In this document: positions 63,576-64,000 of the stretch, one piece after another
Layout: each line of letters begins with the position of its first letter
How positions within the stretch are numbered: the first letter of the stretch is position 1
DNA from: Limnohabitans sp. WS1
GTDB taxonomy: Bacteria; Pseudomonadota; Gammaproteobacteria; Burkholderiales; Burkholderiaceae_C
DNA: 64,000 nt
Reading direction: 5' to 3'
Assembly: GCF_003063265.1 (NCBI RefSeq)
Contig: NZ_NERU01000002.1
Location: forward strand, 62,001 to 126,000
Notes under the pieces: generated by a model
Databases searched by the model: none
The model's input: the letters and a program-made list of their open reading frames with translations, nothing else
Told to the model about the DNA's origin: nothing
Program-made: the position numbers and the translations under genes

Positions 63576-64000
63576 ATGACCCTTCACCCGATTTTGATGG
63601 CGGTCACCACCCGCATCACCGAACGCAGCCGCCCGACCCGCCAGTCTTATTTGCAGCAGGTCGATGCCGCCGCCAGCCAAGACCCCGGTGCCCAGCGCCT
63701 GGGCTGCGCCAACGTGGCCCACGCCTTTGCCGCCATGCCTGAGGGCGACAAAAGCCGCGCCACCGCGCTCGACAAAATCAAAGTGGTCGCCCCGCGTGCG
63801 CCCAACATCGGCATCGTCAATGCCTACAACGATTTGCTGTCGGCCCACGCGCCGCTGCAGCACTACCCCGACCTGATCAAAGACGAAGCACGCAAGCTCG
63901 GTGCCACCGCCCAAGTGGCTGGCGGCGTGCCCGCCATGTGTGATGGCGTGACCCAGGGCACACCGGGCATGGAGTTGAGCCTGTTCAGCCGCGATGTGAT
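63576..64000 (+). CDS. edd: Phosphogluconate dehydratase (Entner-Doudoroff), 3'-truncated by window edge
   Basis: The frame opens at ATG 63576 ([18 protein letters not shown]) and stays open to the window end; 141 codons are visible. It shows the Edd/IlvD fold start: [39 protein letters not shown], and [21 protein letters not shown] with an iron-sulfur cysteine in AMCDG. Edd dehydrates 6-phosphogluconate to KDPG in the Entner-Doudoroff pathway. The leader carries HexR- or GntR-like symmetric sites. Confidence 0.93.
   Translation, partial: MTLHPILMAVTTRITERSRPTRQSYLQQVDAAASQDPGAQRLGCANVAHAFAAMPEGDKSRATALDKIKVVAPRAPNIGIVNAYNDLLSAHAPLQHYPDLIKDEARKLGATAQVAGGVPAMCDGVTQGTPGMELSLFSRDV

Overview
The window looks like chromosomal DNA from a betaproteobacterium of the order Burkholderiales, most likely family Comamonadaceae (Limnohabitans/Rhodoferax-like). 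This is inferred from the conserved block gyrA-serC-pheA-tyrA-aroA/cmk-rpsA-ihfB-lapA-lapB, from the tmRNA tag ANDERFALAA, and from the protein sequences. There is no rRNA, tRNA, CRISPR array, intact prophage or intact insertion sequence.

Layout. 1-1.85 kb: end of a flavin oxidoreductase / MoaD-like / unknown-protein cluster, possibly the tail of a tungsten aldehyde oxidoreductase locus. 1.9-5.2 kb: FAD monooxygenase, fluoride channel CrcB and RdgC. 5.2-12.5 kb: a TRAP transporter (dctPQM) divergent from a MarR-type regulator and a fused hydantoinase/oxoprolinase, probably one uptake-and-hydrolysis unit. 12.5-12.75 kb: nested inverted repeats. 12.8-25 kb: a ComEA-like protein, then (all on the minus strand) the lapB, lapA, ihfB, rpsA, aroA-cmk fusion, tyrA, pheA, serC and gyrA block.

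25-31.3 kb: an OmpA-family protein, ubiG, gph, the tmRNA gene ssrA with a scar-like stretch after it, and metK. The metK leader holds what reads as a SAM-II/SAM-V-type riboswitch joined to a hairpin that takes in the ribosome binding site and ends in a U-tract. slyX and an RlmN-type methyltransferase follow, then a three-unit REP-like array. 31.3-34.3 kb: an alkylation-repair operon (Ada-AlkA fusion, Ogt, EamA transporter) with overlapping genes. 34.4-43.2 kb: lipopolysaccharide genes (phosphohexomutase, several glycosyltransferases, WaaL, WaaA), including one glycosyltransferase split by an in-frame TGA.

43.3-50.7 kb: TolC-type outer membrane protein, rhodanese, Pcm, and a TetR-regulated RND efflux pump. 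51-54.2 kb: a decayed bacteriocin-type export operon in which a deletion joins a truncated HlyD-like gene to the last codons of an ABC exporter, followed by an intact DUF3857/transglutaminase-like protein. 54.2-64 kb: glutaryl-CoA dehydrogenase with a divergent LysR regulator, msrA, a candidate metal-uptake group (cysteine-pair secreted protein, His-rich protein, ZnuD-like receptor), an AEC transporter, a hydrolase, pdxH, a ChaC-like protein, a small membrane protein and the start of edd. Most of the window is ordinary core genome. The least ordinary parts are the metK leader RNA, the repeat elements, the export-operon scar and the nonsense-split glycosyltransferase.
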